The position numbers were made by a program, and so were the translations under genes. A stretch of 64,000 nucleotides of DNA from Actinomycetes bacterium (lineage in GTDB: Bacteria; Actinomycetota; Acidimicrobiia; Acidimicrobiales; RAAP-2): contig JAKAUQ010000028.1 in NCBI GenBank assembly GCA_021827705.1, forward strand, positions 1-64,000, in the 5' to 3' direction. Under the pieces are notes generated by a model. It was not told the DNA's origin. It saw only the letters and a program-made list of their open reading frames with translations, and did not search any database. Shown here piece after piece: positions 43,337-51,243 of the stretch. Every line of letters begins with the position of its first letter. Positions within the stretch are counted from its first letter, which is position 1.

Positions 43337-45021
43337 TGGAGTCGAGCGTACCCACCACCAGTGCGGTGCAGGCGAGCTTCGCGGCCACGCTGTTTGACGA
43401 GTGGTCGCGTCTGGGTCTCCAAGACGTCGTCTTGGGTCCGGGCTCCCGGTCGACCCCGCTGGCTCTGGCGAGCGCGTCAAGCGCTGGCGTGCACGTCGAG
43501 GTCCGCATCGACGAGAGAGGTGCCGGGTTCTTCGCCCTGGGCCGGGCCCTGGTCACGGGACGGCCGGTGGCGCTGGTCGTGACCAGCGGAACGGCGGCCG
43601 CCGAGCTCCACCCCGCGATCGCCGAGGCGGACCTGGCGGCTGTGCCGCTGCTGGTCGTCACCGCCGACCGCCCGCCCGAGTTGCACGGTGTGGGGGCGGC
43701 CCAGACCATTGACCAGCTCCACCTCTACGGCGCGATGGTCCGGCGCTTCGATGATGCGGGCGTTCCCCGGCTCGACGCCCAGTCCGCGTGGCGCCCACTG
43801 GCGGCGCGCCTGTGGCGGGCAGCCATCGGCATCGACGGCGTGCCGGGTCCCGTGCACCTCAATGTCCCCTTCGTCGAGCCGCTGGTCGCGGTGCCCGCAC
43901 CGTTGCCGGTGGGCCGTCCCGCAGGGCGTGCCTGGCGCACCGACGACGAACTCCCGGTGGTATCGGCGTCGGTCGAGCTGCGCGGGCAGAGGGTCCTCGC
44001 CGTCGTGGGCCGCGGTGTGTCTGGGGTCACGGTGGGGGCGCTGCGGGGACTCGGCTGGGCGGTGATCGGGGACGCCACGGCGGTGGGCACCCTGGCCCAC
44101 GCCGACCCGCTGCTGCGCCACGAGGGATTCGCGCGACAGGCGCGGCCGGACGTCGTGGTGCGCCTCGGCGGTGCTCCGGCCTCGCGCGGTGTCGCACACT
44201 GGATCGCTGCCTGGGGGGCCCCGGTCATCGCGTGGCGCGGGGCGGGACCCGTGAGCGATCCCGACGGCCTCGTCGAGCGGTCACTGCCCGGGCTGCCCGA
44301 TGCGGCGGCCCCGCAGCTGGTGGCTGACGCCTCCTACGCCTCGTGGTGGCAGCACGCCAGCGACGGCGTCGAGCGGCTCTTCGGCCGCGATGCCCCAGGC
44401 ACAGCCCTCGACGAGGTGCTCGTGGCCCGCTCGGCGGTGCAAGCGGCTCAGCGCGCGGATGCTGCCGTCGTGGTGGGCTCCTCGATGCCGGTGCGCGACG
44501 TGGAGTGGTGGGCTCCCCCGCGCACGACGCCTACCTTCGCGAACCGGGGGGCCAACGGCATCGACGGGGTGGTGTCCACGGTGCTTGGCGTGGCCGCGGG
44601 GGGCCGGGCCGTGGGCCTGGTCGGCGACATCACGTTGCGCCACGACCTGTCGGGACTGGCTGACGGGCTCGGGTCGCGTGGCGGAAGCTGCGCCCTGGTG
44701 GTGGCCGACAACGGGGGAGGCGGCATCTTCTCCTTCCTGTCCCAGGCCACCGCGGTGGAGCCGGGCTCCTTCGAGCGCCTCTTTGCCACACCGCGGAGCA
44801 CGGACGTGGCCGCCGTGTCGCGCTCCCTGGGCCTCGAGGGGGTCCGCGTAGCCACGGCGGGCGACCTGGACCAGGCGATCGCCGCGGCCCTGGAGCGCGG
44901 CGGGCTCAGCGTGATCGTGGCCGACGTGCCCGATCGCTCGACGAACGTGGTGCGCCACGAGGAGTACGCCCGCGCGGCCGCGGCGGTGGCCGCCACCGCG
45001 ACCGCTAGCGTCGACCCGTGA
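43330..45021 (+). CDS. menD: SEPHCHC synthase MenD
   Basis: 563 residues. LGPGSRSTPLALA, DERGAGFFALGRA and TSGTAAAELHPAI are MenD motifs, and GDITLRHDLSGL with NNGGGGIF-type ADNGGGGIFSFL forms the thiamine-diphosphate binding region. It adds a succinic semialdehyde unit from 2-oxoglutarate to isochorismate. The start is GTG 43330 or TTG 43336: GGAGGA (43324-43329) abuts the first but is well spaced for the second. Its 5' end overlaps menH by about seven bases. It overlaps ccdA by GTGA. Confidence 0.92.
   Translation: MTLESSVPTTSAVQASFAATLFDEWSRLGLQDVVLGPGSRSTPLALASASSAGVHVEVRIDERGAGFFALGRALVTGRPVALVVTSGTAAAELHPAIAEADLAAVPLLVVTADRPPELHGVGAAQTIDQLHLYGAMVRRFDDAGVPRLDAQSAWRPLAARLWRAAIGIDGVPGPVHLNVPFVEPLVAVPAPLPVGRPAGRAWRTDDELPVVSASVELRGQRVLAVVGRGVSGVTVGALRGLGWAVIGDATAVGTLAHADPLLRHEGFARQARPDVVVRLGGAPASRGVAHWIAAWGAPVIAWRGAGPVSDPDGLVERSLPGLPDAAAPQLVADASYASWWQHASDGVERLFGRDAPGTALDEVLVARSAVQAAQRADAAVVVGSSMPVRDVEWWAPPRTTPTFANRGANGIDGVVSTVLGVAAGGRAVGLVGDITLRHDLSGLADGLGSRGGSCALVVADNGGGGIFSFLSQATAVEPGSFERLFATPRSTDVAAVSRSLGLEGVRVATAGDLDQAIAAALERGGLSVIVADVPDRSTNVVRHEEYARAAAAVAATATASVDP
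43345..43350 (-). promoter_or_regulatory. -10 box (TACGCT) for menH, inside menD
   Basis: TACGCT read leftward eight bases before ATG 43336. It would lie within the first codons of menD, since the two genes overlap at their starts. Confidence 0.33.
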
Positions 45022-45758
45022 TCGCGGCACTGCCCAGCTCACTGGTCGCTGCCTTTCCGCTGGCCTTCGCGGCCGGGCTGCTGTCCTTCGTGTCACCGTG
45101 CGTCCTGCCGCTGCTCCCGGGGTACGTCGCGTTCCTCGGGGGCGCTGTGGGAACCCCGGAAACCCGCAGCCGGGGACGCGCCCTGCGAGGCTCCCTGGCC
45201 TTTGTGGCGGGCTTCGCGATCGTGTTCGTCAGCTTCGGGGCGCTCTTTGGGGGGCTGGGTTCGACGCTGCGCTCGCACCAGCGCGGTCTCGAGATCGGCT
45301 TTGGCGTCATCACCATCCTGATGGGTCTGTTCTTTGCGCAGTGGTGGCCGGGCTCGTGGCTCCAGCGCGAGCGTCGCGTGCACCACGTGCCGCGAGCGAC
45401 GGTGGCGGGGGCGGGCGTCCTCGGTGTCACCTTCGCGCTCGGGTGGACCCCGTGCATTGGCCCGACCCTGGCGGCGATCCTGGGCCTGGCGGCCTCGTCG
45501 TCGGGCGCCACGGCGCTGCGCGGCTCCGTCTTGGCCTTCGTCTACTGCTGGGGCCTCGGGGTTCCCTTCGTGGCGGCCGCCTGGGCCAGCGACTCGATGG
45601 CCAAGGCGTCGGTGCGCCTGCGTCGCCACCTCGGCACCATCGGGCGCATCGGTGGCGTCGTGCTCATCGCGATCGGCGTGGCCGAGATGACCGGTGCGTG
45701 GTCGAGCTTCGTCCTGTGGCTCCAGGTCCACTTCCCGGCCACCACCGCACTCCTCTAG
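45018..45758 (+). CDS. ccdA: cytochrome c biogenesis thiol transporter CcdA
   Basis: 246 residues, six membrane segments. FVSPCVLPLLPGYVA and GWTPCIGPTLAAIL carry the two membrane Cys residues that pass reducing equivalents from cytoplasmic thioredoxin outward. This reduces apocytochrome c or extracytoplasmic thiols. It overlaps menD by GTGA, joining quinone synthesis and respiratory-chain maturation in one unit. No ResB/ResC genes are adjacent. Confidence 0.9.
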   Translation: MIAALPSSLVAAFPLAFAAGLLSFVSPCVLPLLPGYVAFLGGAVGTPETRSRGRALRGSLAFVAGFAIVFVSFGALFGGLGSTLRSHQRGLEIGFGVITILMGLFFAQWWPGSWLQRERRVHHVPRATVAGAGVLGVTFALGWTPCIGPTLAAILGLAASSSGATALRGSVLAFVYCWGLGVPFVAAAWASDSMAKASVRLRRHLGTIGRIGGVVLIAIGVAEMTGAWSSFVLWLQVHFPATTALL

Positions 45759-45774
45759 CCCAGAGTCGTCCTCG

Positions 45775-45780
45775 TAGACT
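45775..45780 (+). promoter_or_regulatory. -10 box (TAGACT) for tyrS
   Basis: TAGACT seven bases before ATG 45788, in a 29-base gap after ccdA. Consistent with a leaderless tyrS message. Confidence 0.45.
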
Positions 45781-45787
45781 GGCCGCC

Positions 45788-47071
45788 ATGGCGCTGCGAC
45801 AGGACTGGGAGTTCCGAGGCTTGGTGTACCAGAGCACGGATCCGGCGCTGCTCGACTACCTGGGCGCCGGAGGGCGCACCGCCTACATCGGCTTTGACCC
45901 GACGGCGTCGTCGCTGCACCTGGGGAGCCTGTTGCAGCTGTGCAACCTGCGCCGGCTGCAGGAGGCCGGCAACCGTCCCGTCGCGCTAGCCGGGGGAGGG
46001 ACCGGCCTCATCGGCGATCCCAGCTTCAAGGACGCCGAGCGTCGTCTGCTCGACGCGGACGAGCTGGTGGCCAACCTGGAGGGAATCCGCGCACAGTTGG
46101 AGCGCTTCCTCGACTTCTCGCCGGCGGCGGGTGCCGCCCAGGCGGTGCTGGCCGACAACGCCACGTGGCTCACATCGATCTCGGTCACCGACTTCCTGCG
46201 GCAGGTGGGCAAGCACTTCACGGTGAACCAGATGGTCGCCAAGGAGTCCGTGCGCAGCCGGCTCGAACGTCCCGACAGCGGCCTGTCGTTCACGGAGTTC
46301 ACCTACATGCTGCTGCAGGCCTACGACTTCCTGGAGCTGCACCGGCGCTACGACTGTACGGTGCAGCTGGGGGGCTCGGATCAGTGGGGCAACATCACCA
46401 TGGGCGCCGAGCTGGTGCGCAAGGTGACTGGCCATAGCGCCTACGGGCTGACCTCCCCGCTCCTGGTGCGCTCCGATGGCCGCAAGTACGGCAAGTCCGA
46501 GGGCGGCAATGAGCAGGTCTGGCTCGACCCCGAGAAGACCTCGCCCTTCGCGCTGCACCAGTTCCTCTTGAACTCCGAGGACGACCTGGTCCCGACCCTC
46601 CTGCGGTTCTTCACCTTCCTGGATCACGACACCATCGCCCAGCTGGACCAGGACACGCGGGAACGTCCCGCCGAGCGTCGGGGCCAGCGCGCCCTGGCCA
46701 ACGCCGTCGTCTCCCTGGTGCACGGGGAGCATGCCGCGATGCAGGCGGAACGGGCCGGGCGGGCGCTGTTCTCCGAGGAGATCTCGGACCTGGACGAGAA
46801 GCTCCTGCTCGAGGTGGTGGCCGATGCCCCGAGCAGCACCATCGCTCGCGAGAGGCTGCGAGAGGGCGTCGAGCCCATCGACCTCCTGATGGAGACGGGT
46901 CTGGCGGTGTCACGGGCCGAAGCACGCCGATTCCTCGAGCAAGGTGGGGTCTACATCAACAACGTCCGGGCCGGGGCCGACGAGCCGGTGGACCTTACCC
47001 AGACCCTCCACGGTCGGTACCTGGTGGTACGGCGGGGCCGGCGACAGCTCCACCTCGTCGTCGTCGCATGA
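45788..47071 (+). CDS. tyrS: tyrosyl-tRNA synthetase TyrS
   Basis: 427 residues from ATG 45788. GFDPTASSLHLGSLLQL is the HIGH region, here HLGS with Ser instead of the last His. FTYMLLQAYDFLEL, LGGSDQWGNIT (tyrosine binding) and KYGKSEGG (KMSKS equivalent) follow. A C-terminal S4 RNA-binding domain with SRAEARRFLEQGGVYINN completes a TyrRS of the usual bacterial type. It attaches Tyr to its tRNA. The frame is open further upstream within ccdA, which is rejected because of the promoter box and family length. Confidence 0.95.
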   Translation: MALRQDWEFRGLVYQSTDPALLDYLGAGGRTAYIGFDPTASSLHLGSLLQLCNLRRLQEAGNRPVALAGGGTGLIGDPSFKDAERRLLDADELVANLEGIRAQLERFLDFSPAAGAAQAVLADNATWLTSISVTDFLRQVGKHFTVNQMVAKESVRSRLERPDSGLSFTEFTYMLLQAYDFLELHRRYDCTVQLGGSDQWGNITMGAELVRKVTGHSAYGLTSPLLVRSDGRKYGKSEGGNEQVWLDPEKTSPFALHQFLLNSEDDLVPTLLRFFTFLDHDTIAQLDQDTRERPAERRGQRALANAVVSLVHGEHAAMQAERAGRALFSEEISDLDEKLLLEVVADAPSSTIARERLREGVEPIDLLMETGLAVSRAEARRFLEQGGVYINNVRAGADEPVDLTQTLHGRYLVVRRGRRQLHLVVVA

Positions 47072-47499
47072 TCCGTCGGGCGGCCGCCACGGTGGCCGCC
47101 GCGGTGGTGCTCGCCGCGTGCGGGACCGTGCGCACACCCGGCCAGGCCCTGCGCTCGTGGTCTGTCGCCAGCGGGTTCGGCTCGGCCGCCGTCACGCTGC
47201 ACGGTGACGCTGTGTCGGTCGCTCGGGTGCTGCGCGGACCCGACCCCACCGCCAAGCGGCTGCATCTGGTGTGCGCCGTTTTGCTGGTGGACTCTGAGGC
47301 GGCCAACGCATCGCTGCCCACGCCGGTGGACCAGGTCACGCGCCTGCTGTCACGCGCCTACGACTCGCTCGGGGCCGCCGCGCACCTGTGCTACGGGGCA
47401 GCGGGCGCGGGCGGGCGCCAGGCCGCACTCGCCGAACTCCAGCGGGCGACTGCTCAGCTCGCCGAGGGGCGCGCGGCGCTGGTCGCGCTGTCGGGCTAG
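47068..47499 (+). CDS. putative lipoprotein of unknown function
   Basis: 143 residues. The N-terminus has a signal of about 15 hydrophobic residues ending VVLAACG, a lipobox with Cys18, so LspA (encoded upstream) could process it. The rest is Ala-rich and helical with one further Cys pair. I see no known domain. Its ATG overlaps tyrS by ATGA. It ends in CTAG shared with the converging small gene. The family is not recognised. Confidence 0.65.
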   Translation: MIRRAAATVAAAVVLAACGTVRTPGQALRSWSVASGFGSAAVTLHGDAVSVARVLRGPDPTAKRLHLVCAVLLVDSEAANASLPTPVDQVTRLLSRAYDSLGAAAHLCYGAAGAGGRQAALAELQRATAQLAEGRAALVALSG

Positions 47500-47720
47500 G
47501 ACGCGGGCGGGCGCAGGTCGATGCGCAGGTGGAGGATTCCGTCTTCCACGACGGCTTCAGCGTCGCCGATCATGGCGTAGTCCTGGAAGTCGAGCTGGGC
47601 GGCCTCGAGAAAGCGCTGGCGCTCGGGCCCCTCCACCGGGGGCAATCCCCGCCGGCGTACGGCATCCGCCCTCTCGCGAAAGCGCGCGATCATGTCGTTG
47701 GGGTCGAAGGCGCTCGTCAC
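47496..47720 (-). CDS. small conserved-looking protein of unknown function
   Basis: 74 residues, soluble. It contains FDPNDMIARFRERADAVRRR, an amphipathic helix, then LDFQDYAMIGDAEAVVEDG and a C-terminal strand DGILHLRIDL. It starts at GTG 47720 with TAACAT six bases upstream. Codon bias is normal and the overlapping stop with the lipoprotein gene (CTAG) fits the window's style, so it is probably real. Function unknown. Confidence 0.62.
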   Translation of the reverse strand: MTSAFDPNDMIARFRERADAVRRRGLPPVEGPERQRFLEAAQLDFQDYAMIGDAEAVVEDGILHLRIDLRPPAS

Positions 47721-47726
47721 GCCGAG

Positions 47727-47732
47727 ATGTTA
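47727..47732 (-). promoter_or_regulatory. -10 box (TAACAT) for the 74-residue gene
   Basis: TAACAT read leftward six bases before GTG 47720, in the 119-base gap before 47840. Consistent with a leaderless message. Confidence 0.42.
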
Positions 47733-47765
47733 GGTCGATGTGGTCGTTGGCGGGGTACCAGTTGG

Positions 47766-47771
47766 TAGTAT
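47766..47771 (+). promoter_or_regulatory. candidate -10 box (TAGTAT) for the zinc-knuckle gene
   Basis: TAGTAT lies 68 bases before GTG 47840, in the gap of 119 bases shared with the divergent 74-residue gene. No clear -35 box is seen. Confidence 0.3.
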
Positions 47772-47839
47772 CGACCATGGCGTGCGGGTCCAGCGCCGGG
47801 TTGCCGCCAGGTATGGCCCGCGACCAGTGAGGAGTTGCC

Positions 47840-48052
47840 GTGAAAAAGGGTCGCCACCGTCGCTTCGTCGAAGCCCGCGAGCTCAAGCGATCCACTGGTC
47901 CTCAGGCCACGGCGTGCCCGGAGTGCGGAGCGGCTCCCGATGACGTTCACGCCGAGTGGTGCCTGGCCGAGGAGGATCGGTTTGACGAGATCCTGGGCAG
48001 CCTGCCTCGCGCCGCTGTCACCGAGGACGACCCGTTGGCGGCCGAGAGCTGA
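47840..48052 (+). CDS. small zinc-knuckle-like protein of unknown function
   Basis: 70 residues from GTG 47840 after GAGGAG. The basic N-terminus (MKKGRHRRFVEARELKR) is followed by CPECGAAPDDVHAEWC, a CxxC with a later HxxxC that could bind zinc. The tail is acidic. I do not recognise the family. A TAGTAT box lies at 47766-47771 in the gap upstream. Its separate short gene and lack of a long upstream frame make it a normal small ORF. Confidence 0.58.
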   Translation: MKKGRHRRFVEARELKRSTGPQATACPECGAAPDDVHAEWCLAEEDRFDEILGSLPRAAVTEDDPLAAES

Positions 48053-48057
48053 GTCTC

Positions 48058-48804
48058 TCAGCCCCGGGGTGCCCGACGTCGGGGGACCGCGACCGGTCGC
48101 GCCGCCGCTGGCCGCTTGGGGCGAGCCTTCAGGTAGGCGAGGAGTCGCGCGTAGATCTGGGGGCCCACCATCGCCGTGAGCTCGTCGGCCATCTCGTCGG
48201 CCACGCGACGCGTGCCGACGTAGGCGTCGGGAGACTCGGTGCACCACCAGTGGAAATCATCGCCGCCCGCGCCCCAGTGACGGCGCAGCCACGGGCCGAC
48301 GTGCGTCACCACGTGCCCGGAGTCGGTGACGTGATCCTCACGGTGCAAGGGGAGCTGCCAGCACACGTCGGGCTTGACGCCCACGTAGCTGCGCCCCTCG
48401 TCCAGCGCCAGCAGGTGCAGCGCGCAACCGGGTCCGCGGGCGAAATCGGGCCGGTTGAGGAAGATGCACGCGTCCTCGACCAGCCGCGTCATGAGCTCGC
48501 CCGAGCGGGTGACCCGGGTCGTGGCACGCCGTCGGCCGCGGTGGTTCTGCCACTGCTCGGGCGTGAGCCTCGCGGCGGCCTCCTCGACGCGTCGGCGATC
48601 GGCTTCGTCGCTCAGGTGCGCCCCGTAGCTGCAGCAGCCCTGGGCGAGCTCCGGAGTCGCCTCGGTCAAGACGCCCTGGCAGCCCTGGCCGAAGATACAG
48701 GTCCAGGCGCTGGACAGGAAGGTGACGTCGAGCATCCAGGTCCGCTGCTCGCGGTCATCTTCGAAGGCCACCCACTCGTGCGTGTCGGCGGAGGGCATGG
48801 TCAC
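48058..48804 (-). CDS. Cys-rich protein of unknown function (possible metal-binding)
   Basis: 248 residues. Nine Cys residues are clustered in the first 190: CIFGQGC, GCCSYG, ACIFLNR, GCALHLLA, VCWQLP and WWCTES. This pattern, with KPDVCWQLPL and HLLALDEGRSYVG, resembles Fe-S or zinc-binding families such as YkgJ/DUF3109, but the match is loose. The C-terminus is basic. It starts at GTG 48804 with TAGGTT six bases upstream. Divergent from the NfuA-like gene, which may be meaningful if it is an iron-sulfur protein. Confidence 0.65.
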   Translation of the reverse strand: MTMPSADTHEWVAFEDDREQRTWMLDVTFLSSAWTCIFGQGCQGVLTEATPELAQGCCSYGAHLSDEADRRRVEEAAARLTPEQWQNHRGRRRATTRVTRSGELMTRLVEDACIFLNRPDFARGPGCALHLLALDEGRSYVGVKPDVCWQLPLHREDHVTDSGHVVTHVGPWLRRHWGAGGDDFHWWCTESPDAYVGTRRVADEMADELTAMVGPQIYARLLAYLKARPKRPAAARPVAVPRRRAPRG

Positions 48805-48810
48805 GGGTCG

Positions 48811-48816
48811 AACCTA
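48811..48816 (-). promoter_or_regulatory. -10 box (TAGGTT) for the Cys-rich gene
   Basis: TAGGTT read leftward six bases before GTG 48804. Consistent with a leaderless message. Confidence 0.45.
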
Positions 48817-48852
48817 GTACGGTCGGTCGATCGATCTCTCTGAGCCCGCCTC

Positions 48853-48858
48853 TACACT
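48853..48858 (+). promoter_or_regulatory. -10 box (TACACT) for the NfuA-like gene
   Basis: TACACT six bases before GTG 48865. Consistent with a leaderless message. Confidence 0.45.
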
Positions 48859-48864
48859 GGCGGG

Positions 48865-49518
48865 GTGACGACCGTGGATAGCGCCGAGATCCTGACCATC
48901 ACCGACGAAGCCCGCAATGTCGTGCTCGACGCCCTGGCCAACGAGGATCGCAGCGACGAGCTGGCCCTGTGGGTCGAGGTCACCGGGACGCGCCTGGGTG
49001 GCTACACCTACGACCTCTACTTCTCGGATCTGGCCGACGTGCCCACGGGCGCCTCGGTGACGCGCGACGGCGAGGTCAGCATCGTCGTGCCGGCTCCGAG
49101 CATCGAGCGCCTGCGGGGCAGCCGTCTGGAGTTCGCCGCTAACGGCGGCGGGGGCCTGGTGCTTGTCAACCCGAACGCGCCCGCGCCCAGCGAGATGTAC
49201 CCGGGCGTGCCCGCCGACATCTTGAGCCTGGGCGTGAGTGGACCGCTGGCCCAGCGCGCGATCGCCGTGCTCGACGAGACGATCAACCCGTCTATCGCCT
49301 CGCACGGCGGCGTGGCCGACCTCGTTGCCCTGGACGAGGACAAGCGGGTGGCCTACATCGTCATGGGCGGCGGCTGCCAGGGCTGCTCGCTGAGTCGGAT
49401 GACGTTGTCCCAGGGAATCGAGAAGGCTCTCGTGGAGGCCATCCCCGAGCTGACGGGTGTCGTGGACGTCACCGACCACGCCTCGGGGACCAACCCCTTC
49501 TACGCCGAGGAGTCCTGA
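48865..49518 (+). CDS. NfuA-like iron-sulfur cluster carrier
   Basis: 217 residues. An N-terminal HesB/IscA-like domain lacking the A-type Cys residues (about 1-105) is joined to a C-terminal NifU domain (about 125-205) with GGGCQGCSLSRMTL, the CxxC that binds a 4Fe-4S cluster with a second subunit. This domain order is that of NfuA, which hands clusters to target enzymes. Start GTG 48865 is supported by TACACT six bases upstream. Confidence 0.85.
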   Translation: MTTVDSAEILTITDEARNVVLDALANEDRSDELALWVEVTGTRLGGYTYDLYFSDLADVPTGASVTRDGEVSIVVPAPSIERLRGSRLEFAANGGGGLVLVNPNAPAPSEMYPGVPADILSLGVSGPLAQRAIAVLDETINPSIASHGGVADLVALDEDKRVAYIVMGGGCQGCSLSRMTLSQGIEKALVEAIPELTGVVDVTDHASGTNPFYAEES

Positions 49519-49550
49519 GGAGGGCACCCGCGGGGGCGCGGATGCGGCCC

Positions 49551-49556
49551 TAGACT
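49551..49556 (+). promoter_or_regulatory. -10 box (TAGACT) for aroC
   Basis: TAGACT six bases before ATG 49563. Consistent with a leaderless message heading the aro operon. Confidence 0.47.
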
Positions 49557-49562
49557 CGGGCG

Positions 49563-50747
49563 ATGCTCCGCTTCCTCACGGCCGGTGAGAGCCACGGCCC
49601 AGCGCTGAGCGTGATCGTCGAGGGGCTGCCCGCCGGCCTACCCGTCAGCGCCGACGAGATCGTCGACGAGCTCGCTCGTCGACGCCTGGGCTACGGGAGA
49701 GGCCCGCGGATGCGCTTCGAGCGCGATGAGCTGCGCATCGTGGGCGGCGTGCGCCACGGGCGCACCCTGGGGTCCCCGGTGGCGCTCGAGATCGCCAACA
49801 CGGAGTGGCCCAAGTGGGAGCAGGAGATGTCGGCCGCCCCTGGTCAGCCCAGCCGTCGCCTGACGGCGCCCCGGCCGGGTCACGCCGATCTGGCCGGCAT
49901 GCAGAAGTACGGCTTCGACGACGCGCGCGATGTCCTGGAGCGATCCAGCGCGCGCGAGACAGCCGCCCGGGTGGCGGCCGGGTCACTGGCCAAGGCACTG
50001 CTCGCGCGCATCGGCGTGCGGATCCTCAGCCACGTGGTCCGCATCGGGTCGGTGGCACTCGCGCCGGGCTACCGGCCCGGGCCCGACGACCTCGGCGCCA
50101 TCGACGCCGATGAGGTGCGCTGCGCGGACGCGACGGTCAGCGCGCAGATGATCGCCGAGATCCGCGCTGCCGCCAAGGAGGGCGACTCCCTGGGCGGAAT
50201 CGTCGAAGTCCTGGCCTTCGGCGTCCCGGTGGGACTGGGCAGCTACGTGCAGTGGGACCGCAAGCTCGACGGCCGCCTGGCGGGGGCCCTCATGAGCATC
50301 CCAGCCGTCAAGGGCATCGAGCTCGGCGACGGCTGGACCCAGGCGGCCCAGCGCGGCAGTCAGGCCCACGACGCCATCTTCGTGGAGCCGGCCCAGCACG
50401 CGGCGGGCGGCTTCGGGCGGCGCAGCGACCACGCGGGCGGTCTGGAGGGCGGTGTGACCTCGGGGGCGCCTCTGATCATCCGGGCGGCGATGAAGCCACT
50501 GGCCACGCTGAATCGTCCCGTGCTCGAGACCGTGGACCTGTCGACGGGTGAGTCGACGGTCTCGTTCAAGGAGCGCACCGACGTGACGGCCGTGCCCGCG
50601 CTCGGCGTGGTGGCCGAGGCCATGACGGCGCTGATCCTGGCCGACGAGGCGTTGCGCAAGTTCGGTGGCGACTCGGTCGCGGAGTTCGTGCGCAATCGGG
50701 ACGCCTTCGTGGACCACCTCGGGACGGCGCCGTCGGCCGCCCGGTGA
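49563..50747 (+). CDS. aroC: chorismate synthase AroC
   Basis: 394 residues from ATG 49563. [21 protein letters not shown] is the N-terminal motif with the flavin-contacting His. [28 protein letters not shown] and [14 protein letters not shown] are all family signatures, with [17 protein letters not shown] and [16 protein letters not shown]. It converts EPSP to chorismate with reduced FMN. It feeds menaquinone and aromatic amino acids. Overlap-type spacing follows to aroK. Confidence 0.96.
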   Translation: MLRFLTAGESHGPALSVIVEGLPAGLPVSADEIVDELARRRLGYGRGPRMRFERDELRIVGGVRHGRTLGSPVALEIANTEWPKWEQEMSAAPGQPSRRLTAPRPGHADLAGMQKYGFDDARDVLERSSARETAARVAAGSLAKALLARIGVRILSHVVRIGSVALAPGYRPGPDDLGAIDADEVRCADATVSAQMIAEIRAAAKEGDSLGGIVEVLAFGVPVGLGSYVQWDRKLDGRLAGALMSIPAVKGIELGDGWTQAAQRGSQAHDAIFVEPAQHAAGGFGRRSDHAGGLEGGVTSGAPLIIRAAMKPLATLNRPVLETVDLSTGESTVSFKERTDVTAVPALGVVAEAMTALILADEALRKFGGDSVAEFVRNRDAFVDHLGTAPSAAR

Positions 50748-50751
50748 CGTC

Positions 50752-51243
50752 GTGGCCCGCCTCGTCCTGGTCGGACTGCCCGGTAGCGGCAAGAGCACGG
50801 TGGCCCGCCGGTTGGCCCAGCACTGGGGCTGTGACGCCATCGACATCGACGAGGCGCTCGCGGCGCGCTACGGATCCACGGCCGCGGACCTGCTGCGCGA
50901 GATCGGCGAGGAGCGCTTCCGCGATGAGGAGGCCGCGGTGCTGCGTGCCTGCATCGAGTCCGACGCCGTGATCGCCACCGGCGGCGGGGTGGTCGAGAAT
51001 GCGGGGGCGCGCGAACTGCTGCGGGCCCAGACCACCGTGTGGCTGCGGGTCGGTGTGGACTGCCTGGTGACGCGGGTTGCCGAGGGCGACCGCCCGCTGC
51101 TGGGCGGAGATGTCGTCGAGCGCCTGACGGTACTGGCCGCGCGGCGCGAGCACTGGTACGCGTCGGTGGCCCACGTGAGCGTGGACGGCGAGCCGCCCCT
51201 CGACGAGGTCGTGCAGGCGATCACGGCCCTGGTGCGCTCGTGA
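50752..51243 (+). CDS. aroK: shikimate kinase AroK
   Basis: About 163 residues from GTG 50752, four bases after the aroC stop. VLVGLPGSGKSTVARRLA is the P-loop, DIDEALAARYG the shikimate/Mg region, FRDEE (Arg) and IATGGGVVE the substrate motif, with RPLLGG as the lid. It phosphorylates shikimate. The stop overlaps the aroB GTG. Confidence 0.93.
   Translation: MARLVLVGLPGSGKSTVARRLAQHWGCDAIDIDEALAARYGSTAADLLREIGEERFRDEEAAVLRACIESDAVIATGGGVVENAGARELLRAQTTVWLRVGVDCLVTRVAEGDRPLLGGDVVERLTVLAARREHWYASVAHVSVDGEPPLDEVVQAITALVRS

Noticed and set aside
45098..47071. Apparent long TyrS with a 230-residue extension
   Set aside because: The extension is a frame-shifted reading of ccdA. The promoter box and family length support ATG 45788.
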